Numbered from the stretch's first letter, positions 12,219 through 22,190 are shown. The stretch: DNA of 64,000 bases from Streptomyces malachitofuscus (GCF_014650055.1 NZ_BMUF01000011.1:248001-312000), one strand, 5' to 3'. Program-made: numbers and translations. The notes: generated from the sequence alone by a model not told the origin.

Positions 12219-15200
12219 TTATCCCGCCACCAGCGGTTCTCCGGCCGCCGCCGGGAACAGGCCGAGCCGATGGGCCACCGCCGCCGCCTCGCCGCGGCCG
12301 GCGACTCCCAGCTTGGCGAGGATGTTGGAGACGTGGACGCTGGCCGTCTTCGGGGAGATGAACAGTTCCTCGGCGATACGGCGATTGGTGTGGCCGGCCG
12401 CCACCAGGCGCAGCACATCGCGCTCCCGGCTGGTGAGCCCGAGCGCCTCGGCCGGATCGGCGGGCCCTGCGGCCGCCTCCCGGGCGGCGGGCGCCAGCAC
12501 CAGGCGGGCACGCTGGGCGAGCAGGGCGGCGGAGCGGGCCAGCGGTTCGGCGCCCAGGTGGCCGGCGACGGCGTCGACCAGCCGCAGCAGTTCCGTGGCG
12601 CGGGCCCGCTCGTCGTCGCCCGCGCCGGAGGCGAGCAGCGCCTCGGCGAGCCGGTACCGGACGCGCGCGAGGTCGTAGGGACGCCCCAGGGGCTCCACGG
12701 CCTCGATGGTCGCGGACCACTCGTCCGGTTCGAGCCGTCCCTCGGCGCGCAGCAGCTCGGCTCGCAGCCAGAGGTCGTAGGCCTGCCACACGGGCACGCC
12801 GGTCGTCAGGGTCTTCGCCGCCTTGCGGATCCGCTCCAGGATCTCCGGGCGGCCGGGCTCCGTCGCCGGGTCGCCGTGGGCGTCCGCCTCGGCGGTCGTG
12901 GCGGCGAGCAGCAGGGGCCAGCCGTAGCGCTGGGTGCCGGGCGGAAATCCGGTGTCGAGGGCGGCGAGCAGTTGGGCGCGGGCGTCGGGGAGGCGGCCCT
13001 CGGCGGCGGCGATGCCGACGGCGACCCACTTCATGGGGAGGGCGTACTGCGGCATCGGGTCGTGGGTGCCGAAGTAGGTGTGGGCGTCGGCGAGATGGCG
13101 AGCCGCCTCGGCCAGGTCTCCCCGGTCGTAGGCGAGGTGTGCCAGGCGTATCGATCCCCCGGCGCGCGGCTTGGCGCTCTGTTCGAGACGCTGTGCGCTG
13201 CCCGCGGCCTGCGCCGCCTCGTCCCAGCGGCCGAGGGAGTGGAGGGACTCGGCGAGGTTGCCCCACACCCAGCCCTCGGAGTCCGGCAGGCCGAGTCTGC
13301 GGGTGACGTGGACGCCCTCCTGGAGGAGCCGTGCGGCCTCCTCGGAGCGGCCCACGCCTTCGAGCACGGACGGCAGGTTCACATGGGCGCGGGCCACCAC
13401 CATGTCGACGCCCAGTTCGGTCGCCCGGTCCTTGACCCCGTACATCTCGGCGAGCCCGGTCTCGATGTCCCCGGCTTCGACCATGAGGCCGCCCAGCGTG
13501 AGGCGGGCGTTGAGCTCGATGTCGTGGGCGCCGACCATCCGCGCGTACTCGACGGCGCTCTCGGCGGCCGCCATGGTCTCCGGGCCGGGTTCGTGCAGCA
13601 TCGACCAGCTGGCGGCGGAGGCGAGGACCTCGGCGTGCACCTCGGAGGGGGGCAGTCCGCGCACCAGGTCCTGAGCGGTGCCGAGTTCGGCCCAGCCGTC
13701 ACCGCGGGCGAGGGCCTGGGTGAGCCGGGAGCGCTGCACCCAGAACCAGGCGGCGCGCAGCGGGTCGGGATCCTCGTCGAGCAGGCGCAGGGCCCGCTTG
13801 GTGATCTTCATCGAGCGTTCGCGTTCCCCGCAGAGACGGCCGGCGACGGCGGCTTCGGCCATCAGGTCGAGGTAGCGCAGCGGAGTCGTCTCGGGGTCGC
13901 AACCGCACGGAGGGTAGGCCTCGGCGTAGTCGAGCGGGCGCAGGGTGTCCCGTACGGCATCGGGGACGGCGTCCCACAGCTCCATCGCCCGCTCCAGCAG
14001 ACGCAACTGCTCGGAGTAGGCGTGCCGCCGGCGCGCCGCGACGGAGGCGTCCAGGACGGCGGGCAGGGCCTTGGCGGCGTCGTGGGCGTGGTACCAGTAG
14101 CTGGCCAGGCGGGTCACCCGCTCGTCGGCGGGGACGAGGGTGGGGTCGGCCTCCAGGGCCTCGGCGTAGCGGCGGTTGAGGCGGGAGCGCTCGCCGGGCA
14201 GCAGGTCGTCGCTGACGGCCTCGCGGACCAGGGAGTGGCGGAAGCGGTAGCCGTCGCGGTCGGAGGCGGGCGCGAGGATGCTGGCGTTGACGGCCGCGCG
14301 CAGGGCCGCGATGAGGTCGTCCTCGGCGAGTCCGGCGACGGCGCCCAGCAGCCGGTCCTCGACGGTGGAGCCGCCCTCGGCGACGATCCGCGCGACCCGC
14401 TGGGCGCTCTCCGGCAGGCCCTCGACACGGACCAGCAGCAGGTCGCGCAGGGAGTCGGTGAGGCCGGTGCGGCAGCCCTCGTCGGCGGCGACGGCGAGTT
14501 CCTCGACGAAGAAGGCGTTGCCGTCGGAGCGTTCGAAGATGTCGTCGACGCGGTCCGCGTCGGGTTCGCGGGCGAGGATGCCGGCGATCTGCCGGTGGAC
14601 CTCCTCGCGGTTGAAGCGGCCGAGTTCGACGCGCTGGACCGTGCGGAGCCGGTCGAGTTCGGCGAGGAGGGGGCGCAGCGGGTGGCGGCGGTGGATGTCG
14701 TCGGAGCGGTAGGTGGCGAGGACGACGAGGCGGCCGGTGCGCAGGGTGCGGAACAGATAGGCCAGCAGGTGGCGGGTGGAGGCGTCGGCCCAGTGCAGGT
14801 CCTCCAGGGCGAGGACGACGGTGTGCTCGGCGGCGACGCGTTCCAGCAGGCGGGCGGTGAGTTCGAAGAGGCGGGCCATGCCCTGCTCGTCGCGGCGGGC
14901 CTCGCGGGCCGCGGCGGTGCCGAGTTCGGGCAGCAGGCGGGCCAGCTCCTCCTCCTGCCCGGAGGCCGCGGCGGCGAGCTGTTCCGGAAGCTCCCGGCGG
15001 AGTTGGCGCAGGGCGGTGGAGAAGGGGGCGAAGGGCAGTCCGTCGGCGCCGATCTCGACGCAGCCGCCGAGCGCGATGACCGCGCCCTTGCGGCGGGCCG
15101 CCGCGGCGAACTCCTCGACGAGGCGGGTTTTCCCGACCCCGGCCTCCCCGGCGACCAGCAGGGCCTGCGGCTCACCGGCCCCGGCTCGGTCGAGCGCGTT

Positions 15201-15275
15201 GTTCAGGGTGCCGAACTCGGCGGTGCGGCCGACGAACACGGGACTGACGGACTTGGTCTCCACGCCCCCGAGCAT
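12219..15275 (-). CDS. large LuxR-family transcriptional regulator with AAA ATPase (LAL/MalT type)
   Basis: 1018-aa STAND-type regulator. Walker A GEAGVGKT is at residues 43-50 and the Walker B region reads VVLALEDLHWADA; a long helical, TPR-like middle follows. The C-terminal LuxR helix-turn-helix begins LTSRERDVLRLVAAGHTN and continues through FISPKTASVHVSN at about 950-1000. The ATG at 15275 (MLGGVETKSVSP) is chosen because GGAGGT sits exactly 7 nt upstream; in-frame ATGs upstream lack such a site. Proteins of this architecture sense a ligand through the TPR part and activate nearby or pathway genes; the target here is unknown. Confidence 0.9.
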   Translation of the reverse strand: MLGGVETKSVSPVFVGRTAEFGTLNNALDRAGAGEPQALLVAGEAGVGKTRLVEEFAAAARRKGAVIALGGCVEIGADGLPFAPFSTALRQLRRELPEQLAAAASGQEEELARLLPELGTAAAREARRDEQGMARLFELTARLLERVAAEHTVVLALEDLHWADASTRHLLAYLFRTLRTGRLVVLATYRSDDIHRRHPLRPLLAELDRLRTVQRVELGRFNREEVHRQIAGILAREPDADRVDDIFERSDGNAFFVEELAVAADEGCRTGLTDSLRDLLLVRVEGLPESAQRVARIVAEGGSTVEDRLLGAVAGLAEDDLIAALRAAVNASILAPASDRDGYRFRHSLVREAVSDDLLPGERSRLNRRYAEALEADPTLVPADERVTRLASYWYHAHDAAKALPAVLDASVAARRRHAYSEQLRLLERAMELWDAVPDAVRDTLRPLDYAEAYPPCGCDPETTPLRYLDLMAEAAVAGRLCGERERSMKITKRALRLLDEDPDPLRAAWFWVQRSRLTQALARGDGWAELGTAQDLVRGLPPSEVHAEVLASAASWSMLHEPGPETMAAAESAVEYARMVGAHDIELNARLTLGGLMVEAGDIETGLAEMYGVKDRATELGVDMVVARAHVNLPSVLEGVGRSEEAARLLQEGVHVTRRLGLPDSEGWVWGNLAESLHSLGRWDEAAQAAGSAQRLEQSAKPRAGGSIRLAHLAYDRGDLAEAARHLADAHTYFGTHDPMPQYALPMKWVAVGIAAAEGRLPDARAQLLAALDTGFPPGTQRYGWPLLLAATTAEADAHGDPATEPGRPEILERIRKAAKTLTTGVPVWQAYDLWLRAELLRAEGRLEPDEWSATIEAVEPLGRPYDLARVRYRLAEALLASGAGDDERARATELLRLVDAVAGHLGAEPLARSAALLAQRARLVLAPAAREAAAGPADPAEALGLTSRERDVLRLVAAGHTNRRIAEELFISPKTASVHVSNILAKLGVAGRGEAAAVAHRLGLFPAAAGEPLVAG

Positions 15276-15410
15276 CGCACGCACCTCCGACATCAGGGCA
15301 CCGGTTTTCGTTGCGGCCCGCATCCGCGCCGGGCGTCGGCGGCGGGTGGGGGCCGGTGTGGGGAGGGGACGGCGGCCGACCCCCGTACGGCCGCCGTCCC
15401 CGGGGCGGGC

Positions 15411-15596
15411 TCAAGCGGCCCGCGCGAACCGCGAGCGGCGGTGAAGGCGGGTATGGCTCTCGGCCCCGGCGCTTCGTACGGCGGCGTCGCGGCGGGCGGC
15501 ACGGCGGAGGCGGAGGGCCTCGCGGACCTGGCGCTCGTGCTCGGCGGCGCGGACGAGCTCGTCGTGGCGGAGCTGGTGGAGTGCGTACTCGAACAT
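15411..15596 (-). CDS. small basic protein, function unknown
   Basis: 61-residue Arg-rich protein starting MFEYALHQLRHDELVRAAEH, predicted as one or two amphipathic helices. The ATG at 15596 follows a GGGGGAC ribosome site. An in-frame upstream ATG would add only Pro/Arg-rich residues and is rejected. It lies 135 bp upstream of the LuxR-type regulator on the same strand and downstream of a strong terminator, so it probably has its own promoter. I do not recognise a named domain. Confidence 0.6.
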   Translation of the reverse strand: MFEYALHQLRHDELVRAAEHERQVREALRLRRAARRDAAVRSAGAESHTRLHRRSRFARAA

Positions 15597-15724
15597 GGTG
15601 TGGTCCCCCTGGCGGAGTCGGTGTCGACGTCGCTTTCTGCGATGCCTCCACCTTCGTCTCCAAGGCGGGCCGGCCGCATCGGGAGAGTTCCGTATCTTCG
15701 GCGGGCATGGGGCCTTAGAAGGCA

Positions 15725-15762
15725 CTTAGGAGGGCCCGCCGCGTGCGGCGGGCCCTCCTAAG
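15725..15762 (-). terminator. strong terminator hairpin
   Basis: Perfect inverted repeat of 18 bp per arm (15725-15742 and 15745-15762) separated by only two bases, positioned 44 bp after the stop codon of the 189-aa membrane protein gene. Very stable GC-rich stem without a T-run, typical of streptomycete termination. Confidence 0.8.
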
Positions 15763-15806
15763 ACTGTCGGCCGGGTGCCCGAGGCCCCCTGGTGACCTGC
15801 GTCGGC

Positions 15807-16376
15807 TCAACCGGTCGCGGGCAGACCGAGGAGTAGGTCGGTGTACTTGAGGACGGCCAGCAGCAGTCCGATGACGCCGAGCGAGACACCCGCCCAGGCG
15901 ACCGACTTGATCCAGGGCGCCTGGACGGTCCGGCCGGGCGTGCCGAAGGCGGGCCGCGCGAGCACCACGACCCCTACGATCAGCGCGGTCAGGGCGAAGA
16001 GGCCGGCCCACAGCGCGGTGGTGTTCCAGGCGTCGCCGTACACCTCCTTGACCTGGGTGGCGACGCCCGCGTCCGCGGCCGTCTCCAGCTGGCCCACGAG
16101 GGTCTCGCGCGCGGCGGCGACGGTGCCGAGCCAGCCACCGGTGAGCGAGACGAGGCCCAGTGCCGCCGAGACGACCGCGGCGGCGCCCTGTCCGACACCG
16201 GACGGACCGCCCTCGTCGGAGTTCTCGCCGGCCCCGGAGGCGTCCTCCCCGGCTGCGGCTTCCTCCGCTTCCGCTTCTGCTTCCGTGGTGGTGACGTCGT
16301 CGGGCTCTGTGGCCTCCACCGCAGTCTCATCTCGCTCGGTGTCGGCTCCGGTTTCGTCCACTGTCCTGGTTCCCAT
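15807..16376 (-). CDS. membrane protein with acidic N-terminal tail
   Basis: 189-aa protein of unknown function. Residues 1 to about 60 are strongly acidic and low complexity (Glu, Asp, Thr, Ala). Three hydrophobic segments follow: one around AAAVVSAALGLVSLTGGWLG, one around LWAGLFALTALIVGVVVLA and one at the C-terminus around AGVSLGVIGLLLAVLKYTD. The ATG at 16376 (MGTRTVDETG) is used; a GTG three codons upstream is an alternative. It is followed by a strong terminator and preceded on the same strand by the acetyltransferase gene, 35 bp away. Confidence 0.7.
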   Translation of the reverse strand: MGTRTVDETGADTERDETAVEATEPDDVTTTEAEAEAEEAAAGEDASGAGENSDEGGPSGVGQGAAAVVSAALGLVSLTGGWLGTVAAARETLVGQLETAADAGVATQVKEVYGDAWNTTALWAGLFALTALIVGVVVLARPAFGTPGRTVQAPWIKSVAWAGVSLGVIGLLLAVLKYTDLLLGLPATG

Positions 16377-16411
16377 GCCCGGCACCGTACGGACGTTCTC
16401 TGAGAACCCGG

Positions 16412-16966
16412 TTAATGATCGCGAGCGCGCCACTCGGGGGCGAGGACGGACCACACCTCCAGGTCGTGACGCACGCCGTGGTGGAGATGGGCCTCGCGGC
16501 GCACGCCGTCGCGGGTCATGCCGAGCCGGCGGGCGACCTCGATGCTCGGCACATTGCCGGCCGCGGCGACCCACTCGACACGGTGGATGCCGCGCTGCTC
16601 GACCGCCCAGTCGATGAGCACCCGCATCGCGCGGGTGACGAGCCCGCGTCCGGTGGCGGCGGGCTCCAGCCAGCAGCCGACCTCGCAGGTGCCGCCCCCG
16701 GCGTCGAAGTTCAGGGTGAGCACTCCGCCCACGAGCATGCCGTCCAGCCACAGCCCGTGCAGGGAGGCGGTGTCTGCGGCGCGCCAGTCGGCGTACCGCT
16801 GGAGCACCTCCCGCGCGCCGGCCACGTCGGTGGCCTGGGAGGCGAAGGGCACGTACTGGTTGATGAACTCCCGGCCCCGGTCCAGGTGGGCGAGGAACTC
16901 CTCGGCGTGCCAGGGCTCCAGGGGACGCAGTTCGGCTCCGTCGTCACCCAGTCGTATCGCGTACAT
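16412..16966 (-). CDS. GNAT acetyltransferase, RimJ/RimL-like
   Basis: 184-aa N-acetyltransferase of the type that modifies protein N-termini or small amines with acetyl-CoA. Motifs: N-terminal LRPLEPWHAEEFLAHLD, acetyl-CoA loop ATGRGLVTRAMR and C-terminal NVPSIEVARRLGM. The ATG at 16966 lies inside the 3' end of the MmpL gene, overlapping it by 23 bp, so translation is probably coupled. The substrate is unknown. Confidence 0.85.
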   Translation of the reverse strand: MYAIRLGDDGAELRPLEPWHAEEFLAHLDRGREFINQYVPFASQATDVAGAREVLQRYADWRAADTASLHGLWLDGMLVGGVLTLNFDAGGGTCEVGCWLEPAATGRGLVTRAMRVLIDWAVEQRGIHRVEWVAAAGNVPSIEVARRLGMTRDGVRREAHLHHGVRHDLEVWSVLAPEWRARDH

Positions 16967-19190
16967 CCCGCTGCCGCTCCTCCTCCGCCAGCACGTCCGC
17001 CACCTCGGCGTCCGTGGCGGCGGCCAGCCTCTCATGGGCGACGCGGCACTCGGGCGGCTCGATGCTGATCCGGGGCAGGATCCGGTCCAGCGAGCGCGGC
17101 AGCCACCAGTTGGCGCCGCCGAGGAGGTGCATGAGGGCGGGGACGAGCAGGGTGCGCAGGACGAAGGCGTCGAGGGCGACGGCGGCGGCGAGCGCGATGC
17201 CGAACATCGCGATCACGCGGTCGCCGCTGAGGACGAAGGCGAGGAAGACCGAGATCATGATCACGGCCGCGGAGTTGATCACCCGGCTGGTCTCCGCGAG
17301 TCCGACGCGGACGGCACGCCGGTTGTCGCCGGTCTCCAGCCACTCCTCGTACATCCGGCTCACCAGGAATACCTGGTAGTCCATGGAGAGCCCGAAGAGG
17401 ACGGACACCATGATCACGGGGAGGAAGGGTTCGATGGGGCCGGCGCTGCCCAGGTCGAGCAGTTCACTGCCCCAGCCCCACTGGAACATCGCCACGACGA
17501 CGCCGAAGGCGGCGGCGACCGCGGCCACGTTCATCGCGGCGGCCTTGAGCGGTATGCCGACCGAGCGGAAGGCCAGCAGGAGCAGCAGACAGCCCAGGCC
17601 GATCACGACGCCGACGAAGAGGGGCAGCTTGTCGACGATGACGTCGGCGAAGTCGTCGTAGCCGGCCGTCACGCCTCCCACGTGCAGGTCGAGCGAGGTG
17701 CCCGACTCGGCCCGGGGCAGCACGTCGTCGCGCAGCCGGTCGACCAGGTCACTGGTGGCCTTCGACTGCGGCGACGACTCCGGTACGACGGTGAGGTACG
17801 CGGTGTCGCCGCCCTGGCCGTAGGTGACCGGCGACACCGACGCGACGCCGTCGGTGGTGCTCAGGGTGCTGCCGAGGTTGTCGAGGGCGAGCCGGTCCTG
17901 GGCGCCGTCGACTTCGGTGACGAGGGTGAGGGGGCCGTTCACGCCGGGGCCGAAGCCGTCGGCGAGGAGGTCGTAGGCCTGGCGGGTGGTGGAGGCCTTG
18001 GGGTCGTTGCCCTGGTCGGAGGTGCCCAGGTGCAGCGAGAGGGTGGGCAGTGCGAGGACGGCCATGACGACGACCGCGACGGCGCCGAGCAGCTTCGGGT
18101 GGCGTTCCACGAACGCCGACCAGCGGGCGGCGAACCCGGTCGGCACCTCCGGCTCGGGCCCGTGCTCCGCCAGCCGGCGCCGCTCGCGACGGCTGAGCGC
18201 GCGCATGCCGATGAACGACAGCAGGGCGGGCAGCAGGGTGACGGAGGCGGCGACGGTCAGCACCACGGTGAGCGAGGCGGCTATGGCGACGCCGTTGAGG
18301 AAGTTCAGCCGCAGGATCAGCATGCCCAGCAGGGCTATGCAGACGGTGGCACCCGCAAAGACGACGGCGCGTCCGGTGGTGGCGACGGCGTTGGTGGCGG
18401 CCTCGGTGACGGTGAGGCCGCGCTTCAGTCCGCGTCGGTGCCGGGTGACGATGAACAGGGCGTAGTCGATGCCCACGCCGAGCCCGATCAGCATGCCGAG
18501 CATGGGCGCGAAGTCGGCGACGGTCATGACGTGCCCGAGCAGCACGATCCCCGCGTACGCGGTGCCGACGCCGACCAGGGCGGTGGCGATGGGCAGCAGC
18601 GCGGCCGCGGGCGAGCCGAAGGCGAGGAGGAGGACGACCGCGGCGACCAGCACACCGACGATCTCGGCGGTGTGCCCGCCGGAGGACTCGCTGAGCTCGA
18701 CGGCGCTGCCGCTCAGCTCGACGCTCAGTCCGTCGGTCTCGGCGTCCTTGGCCGTCTTGACCACGGATGCGGCCTCACCTGCGTCGATGTCCTTGGCCTG
18801 GTCGTCGAAGGTGACCGTGGCGTAGGCGGTGCGGCCGTCCTGGCTGATGCGTCCGGCGCCCCCGTCGTCGTACGGGCCGCTCACTGCGGTCACGCCGGGG
18901 AGGTCCTCGATCCGGTCCAGGGTGCGGGTCATGGTCTGCTCGACGCCGCTGTCCCGGACGCTGCCGGACGATGTGTGCCAGACCACGTTGTCGCTGTCGC
19001 CCCCGAGATCCGGGAAGCCGTCCTTGAGCAGCTCGGTGGCCCGCCCGGACTCGGTGCCGGGCACCTTGTAGTCGTTCGAGTAGGCGGAACCGGCGGCGAA
19101 GGCGCCCGCAGCGACCCCGCCGAGGGCGAGGAGCCAGAGCAGAACGACGACGAGACGGCGTTGGACACACCAGCGTGCAAGGGCTGCCAC
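16944..19190 (-). CDS. MmpL-family RND transporter
   Basis: 748-aa integral membrane protein with two MMPL/SSD repeats, each one helix, a large extracytoplasmic loop and a bundle of five helices. Landmarks: first helix LVVVLLWLLALGGVAAGAF, IGLGVGIDYALFIVTRHR after loop 1, and VSVLFGLSMDYQVFLVSRM after loop 2, giving the paired GxxxDY-type proton-relay motif. Such proteins export lipids or hydrophobic compounds. The GTG at 19190 follows GGGAG at 8 nt; the open frame to 19289 lacks support. The downstream acetyltransferase overlaps it, so the two may act together on one substrate. Confidence 0.9.
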   Translation of the reverse strand: MAALARWCVQRRLVVVLLWLLALGGVAAGAFAAGSAYSNDYKVPGTESGRATELLKDGFPDLGGDSDNVVWHTSSGSVRDSGVEQTMTRTLDRIEDLPGVTAVSGPYDDGGAGRISQDGRTAYATVTFDDQAKDIDAGEAASVVKTAKDAETDGLSVELSGSAVELSESSGGHTAEIVGVLVAAVVLLLAFGSPAAALLPIATALVGVGTAYAGIVLLGHVMTVADFAPMLGMLIGLGVGIDYALFIVTRHRRGLKRGLTVTEAATNAVATTGRAVVFAGATVCIALLGMLILRLNFLNGVAIAASLTVVLTVAASVTLLPALLSFIGMRALSRRERRRLAEHGPEPEVPTGFAARWSAFVERHPKLLGAVAVVVMAVLALPTLSLHLGTSDQGNDPKASTTRQAYDLLADGFGPGVNGPLTLVTEVDGAQDRLALDNLGSTLSTTDGVASVSPVTYGQGGDTAYLTVVPESSPQSKATSDLVDRLRDDVLPRAESGTSLDLHVGGVTAGYDDFADVIVDKLPLFVGVVIGLGCLLLLLAFRSVGIPLKAAAMNVAAVAAAFGVVVAMFQWGWGSELLDLGSAGPIEPFLPVIMVSVLFGLSMDYQVFLVSRMYEEWLETGDNRRAVRVGLAETSRVINSAAVIMISVFLAFVLSGDRVIAMFGIALAAAVALDAFVLRTLLVPALMHLLGGANWWLPRSLDRILPRISIEPPECRVAHERLAAATDAEVADVLAEEERQRDVRDTTG

Positions 19191-19546
19191 GAACGTGCTC
19201 CCAGGGTGACTCGGTGTGGATCTTTGACCGGGAACAGTCGTGCAGTGAACGATCAGCCCGCAAAGAACGCATGAGCAATGCACTGACACTGTTGCAGGCA
19301 GAAATGATCGTTTGTCGCTTTCGTGGACTAACTCACATTTCCGTCAACCACCGACGCGAACCGGTCCCCCGGCGCCGGGACGAGCGGAAAAACCACAGGC
19401 GGCTCCCGACGCCCGCCTGCTAGCGTCCACCGGTCCGACATCCCGCGGCAGACCGCCGCCGGCCGAAGCAGGTGCTTTGATGTTTGTCCGTCCGATCTCC
19501 GAGCCGACCCTTTTCCTCTTCACGGCCCCAAGGAGCCCGTTCACCG
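19191..19546. other. divergent intergenic region, MmpL / methyltransferase
   Basis: 356 bp between two divergent genes, clearly richer in A+T than its surroundings (about 19210-19340), as expected for promoters facing both ways. No convincing open frame or palindrome was found. Confidence 0.5.
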
Positions 19547-20350
19547 ATGTCGGACATCACATCGAAAACCCCGCACGACGACCTCGCTAGCCGCCTCACC
19601 CTCCCCCGGTACCCCCGCAGCAGCGCCTACGACGCCCGCTGGACCGTCGAGAACGCGATGGGCCCGCACGCGCTGTGGCTGCTGGAGTGGCTCGCCCCCG
19701 CCCTCGGACTCGACACCCTGCGCCCCGGCGCGCGCGTGCTCGACCTGGGCTGCGGACGTGCCATGACGTCGATCTTCCTGGCCAGGGAGTACGACGTCCA
19801 GGTCACCGCCGCCGACCTGTGGATCAAGCCGGACGACAACGCGCGCCGCATCGCCGAGGCGGGCGTCGCCGACCGGGTGCAGCCGGTGCTCGCCGAGGCG
19901 CACGACCTGCCCTTCGGGGAGGAGACCTTCGACGCGATCGTCTCGATCGACGCCTACCACTACTTCGGCACGGACGACCTCTACCTCCCGACGCTCACGC
20001 GGCTGCTGAAGCCGGGCGGACGGATCGGTGTCGTCGTCCCGGCGGTCCCCGAGGAGCTCCAGGGCGACGAACCGCCGGAGCACCTCAAGCCCTTCTGGGA
20101 CCCCGCTTTCTGGTCCTTCCACAGCCCGGCCTGGTGGCGCCGCCACTGGACCCGCAGCGCCGCCGTGGAGGTCGAGACGGCCGACTGGCTGCAGGACGGC
20201 TGGAAGGAGTGGCTGCTCTGGTGCGACGTCGTCGCCGAGGAGAGCGCGGAGGAGTTCCACGTGCGGATGAGCCGGGAGAACGCCGACCTGCTGCACGCGG
20301 ACCGGGGCCGCACCCTGGGCTTCGCCCGCGTGGTGGGCCGCAGGCTCTGA
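19547..20350 (+). CDS. SAM-dependent methyltransferase, class I
   Basis: 267-aa cytosolic methyltransferase. Motif I is VLDLGCGRAMTSIFLA at about residue 62, motif II is around VTAADLWIKPDDN and the post-motif II segment is FDAIVSIDAYHYFGTDD, resembling the UbiE/cyclopropane-synthase-like small-molecule group. The ATG at 19547 (MSDITSKTPHDD) has AAGGAG about 11 nt upstream; the in-frame ATG at 19484 would add 21 Ser/Arg-rich residues and is less likely. It ends against gatB with a shared terminator. The substrate is unknown. Confidence 0.85.
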   Translation: MSDITSKTPHDDLASRLTLPRYPRSSAYDARWTVENAMGPHALWLLEWLAPALGLDTLRPGARVLDLGCGRAMTSIFLAREYDVQVTAADLWIKPDDNARRIAEAGVADRVQPVLAEAHDLPFGEETFDAIVSIDAYHYFGTDDLYLPTLTRLLKPGGRIGVVVPAVPEELQGDEPPEHLKPFWDPAFWSFHSPAWWRRHWTRSAAVEVETADWLQDGWKEWLLWCDVVAEESAEEFHVRMSRENADLLHADRGRTLGFARVVGRRL

Positions 20351-20373
20351 CGGTGGTCGTCTGATCCCACGAC

Positions 20374-20407
20374 TGAGGGGACGCATCGAACCCGATGCGT
20401 CCCCTCA
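20374..20407. terminator. bidirectional terminator between methyltransferase and gatB
   Basis: Perfect 15-bp inverted repeat with a 4-nt loop (arms 20374-20388 and 20393-20407) centred between two convergent genes: 24 bp after the plus-strand stop and 18 bp after the gatB stop. It can serve both transcripts. Confidence 0.85.
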
Positions 20408-20424
20408 TACTCTCGGCGGAGAAC

Positions 20425-21939
20425 TCAGCCCTCGGCCGCGCCCAGCTTCTGCAGGATCAGCTCCTTCACGCGGGCCGCGTCCGCCTGGCCGCGCGTGGCC
20501 TTCATGACGGCACCGACCAGCGCACCGGCCGCGGCGACCTTGCCGCCGCGGATCTTGTCCGCGATGGCCGGGTTGCCGGCGATGGCCTCCTCCACGGCCG
20601 CGGTGAGCGCGCCCTCGTCGGAGACGACCTTCAGACCGCGCTTGTCGACGACCTCGTCCGGAGTGCCCTCACCGGCGAGCACACCCTCGATGACCTGGCG
20701 GGCCAGCTTGTCGTTCAGGTCGCCGTTGGCCACCAGCTCGGTGACCCGGGCGACCTGCGCCGGGGTGATCGCCAGCTCGTCCAGCGCATTGCCGGACTCG
20801 TTGGCGCTGCGGGCCAGCTCACCCATCCACCACTTGCGGGCGGAGGCCGCGTCGGCACCGGCGTCGATGGTGGCGACGATCGGGTCCAGCGCACCGGCGT
20901 TGAGGATCGCCTGCATGTCGGTCCCGGAGATGCCCCACTCTTCGCGAAGCCGGTTGCGGCGCACCAGCGGCAGCTCGGGCAGCCCCGCGCGCAGCTCCTC
21001 GACCCATGCGCGCGAGGGCGCCACGGGCACCAGGTCGGGCTCCGGGAAGTACCGGTAGTCCTCGGCCTCCTCCTTCACGCGGCCCGAGGTCGTGGACCCC
21101 GTGTCCTCGTGGAAGTGCCGGGTCTCCTGGACGATCGTGCCGCCGGCACCCAGTACGGCCGCATGCCGCTGGATCTCGAACCGGGCGGCACGCTCGACGG
21201 ACCGCAGCGAGTTGACGTTCTTGGTCTCGCTGCGGGTGCCGAACTTGTCGGCACCCTTGGGCATGAGCGACAGGTTGACGTCGCACCGCATCTGGCCCAT
21301 TTCCATCCGGGCCTCGGACACGCCGAGCGCCCGGATGAGCTCGCGCAGCTCACGGACGTACGCCCGCGCGACCTCCGGAGCACGCTCCCCGGCACCGACG
21401 ATCGGCTTGGTGACGATCTCGATGAGCGGGATGCCCGCGCGGTTGTAGTCGAGCAGCGAGTGGGAGGCGCCGTGGATACGGCCCGTCGCGCCGCCGACGT
21501 GCGTCGACTTGCCGGTGTCCTCCTCCATGTGGGCGCGCTCGATCTCCACGCGGAAGACCTCACCGTCCTCCAGCTGCACGTCGAGGTAGCCGTTGAAGGC
21601 GATCGGCTCGTCGTACTGGGAGGTCTGGAAGTTCTTCGGCATGTCCGGATAGAAGTAGTTCTTCCGGGCGAAGCGGCACCATTCGGCGATCTCGCAGTTC
21701 AGCGCGAGACCGATCTTGACGGCGGACTCGACGCCGGTCGCGTTGACGACCGGGAGAGCGCCGGGCAGGCCGAGGCAGACGGGACAGGTCTGCGAGTTGG
21801 CGTCGGCGCCCAGCTCGGTCGAGCACCCGCAGAACATCTTGGTCTTGGTGCCGAGTTCGACATGGACCTCGAGGCCCATGACGGGGTCGTACGACGCGAG
21901 AGCGTCCTCGTACGACACCAGGTCGGTCGTGGTGGTCAC
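20425..21939 (-). CDS. gatB: Asp-tRNA(Asn)/Glu-tRNA(Gln) amidotransferase subunit B
   Basis: GatB activates and transamidates mischarged Glu-tRNA(Gln) or Asp-tRNA(Asn) within the GatCAB complex. The 504 residues are the standard length. N-terminal cradle: [21 protein letters not shown], continuing to [13 protein letters not shown] with zinc-binding cysteines; the YDYNRAG-type segment is [17 protein letters not shown]; the C-terminal GatB/YqeY tail domain ends KLGAAEG. The GTG at 21939 has GAGGGAAG upstream. It is the last gene of gatC-gatA-(small ORF)-gatB. Streptomycetes lack glutaminyl-tRNA synthetase, so the complex should be essential. Confidence 0.97.
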   Translation of the reverse strand: MTTTTDLVSYEDALASYDPVMGLEVHVELGTKTKMFCGCSTELGADANSQTCPVCLGLPGALPVVNATGVESAVKIGLALNCEIAEWCRFARKNYFYPDMPKNFQTSQYDEPIAFNGYLDVQLEDGEVFRVEIERAHMEEDTGKSTHVGGATGRIHGASHSLLDYNRAGIPLIEIVTKPIVGAGERAPEVARAYVRELRELIRALGVSEARMEMGQMRCDVNLSLMPKGADKFGTRSETKNVNSLRSVERAARFEIQRHAAVLGAGGTIVQETRHFHEDTGSTTSGRVKEEAEDYRYFPEPDLVPVAPSRAWVEELRAGLPELPLVRRNRLREEWGISGTDMQAILNAGALDPIVATIDAGADAASARKWWMGELARSANESGNALDELAITPAQVARVTELVANGDLNDKLARQVIEGVLAGEGTPDEVVDKRGLKVVSDEGALTAAVEEAIAGNPAIADKIRGGKVAAAGALVGAVMKATRGQADAARVKELILQKLGAAEG

Positions 21940-21954
21940 GGTGAAACTTCCCTC

Positions 21955-22190
21955 TCAGCCCAGCAGGACGTCGTCGTCGCCCAGCCGCTTCAGCTCGCGG
22001 TAGAGGATGGCGAGGCCGGTGACGATGGCGGCGGCGGACACGGTGGCGTCGATGAGGACCAGGGTGTCCTTCTCCAGCCGCGCCTTCTTGACACGCTTGG
22101 CGACACCGATCGCGCCGAAGGCGGTGGCGGCCATGGACAGGTACGTACCGGACTTGGACTTCTTGAAGCCCTTGGCCTTGGTCAGTGCAC

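Noticed and set aside
11715-15761. 1348-aa open frame on the plus strand opposite the LuxR-type regulator
   Set aside because: It is antisense to a gene with clear Walker and LuxR motifs, is Gly/Ala/Arg-rich with no domain, and arises from high GC in third positions.
16395-16407. GTTCTCTGAGAAC palindrome upstream of the 189-aa membrane protein gene, considered as a LexA box
   Set aside because: LexA boxes in actinobacteria read GAAC...GTTC; here the arms are the other way round. With a single short copy I did not call it an operator.
16518-19274. 918-aa plus-strand frame opposite the MmpL gene
   Set aside because: Asp/Gly/His/Arg-rich shadow of the MmpL coding sequence without any recognisable domain.
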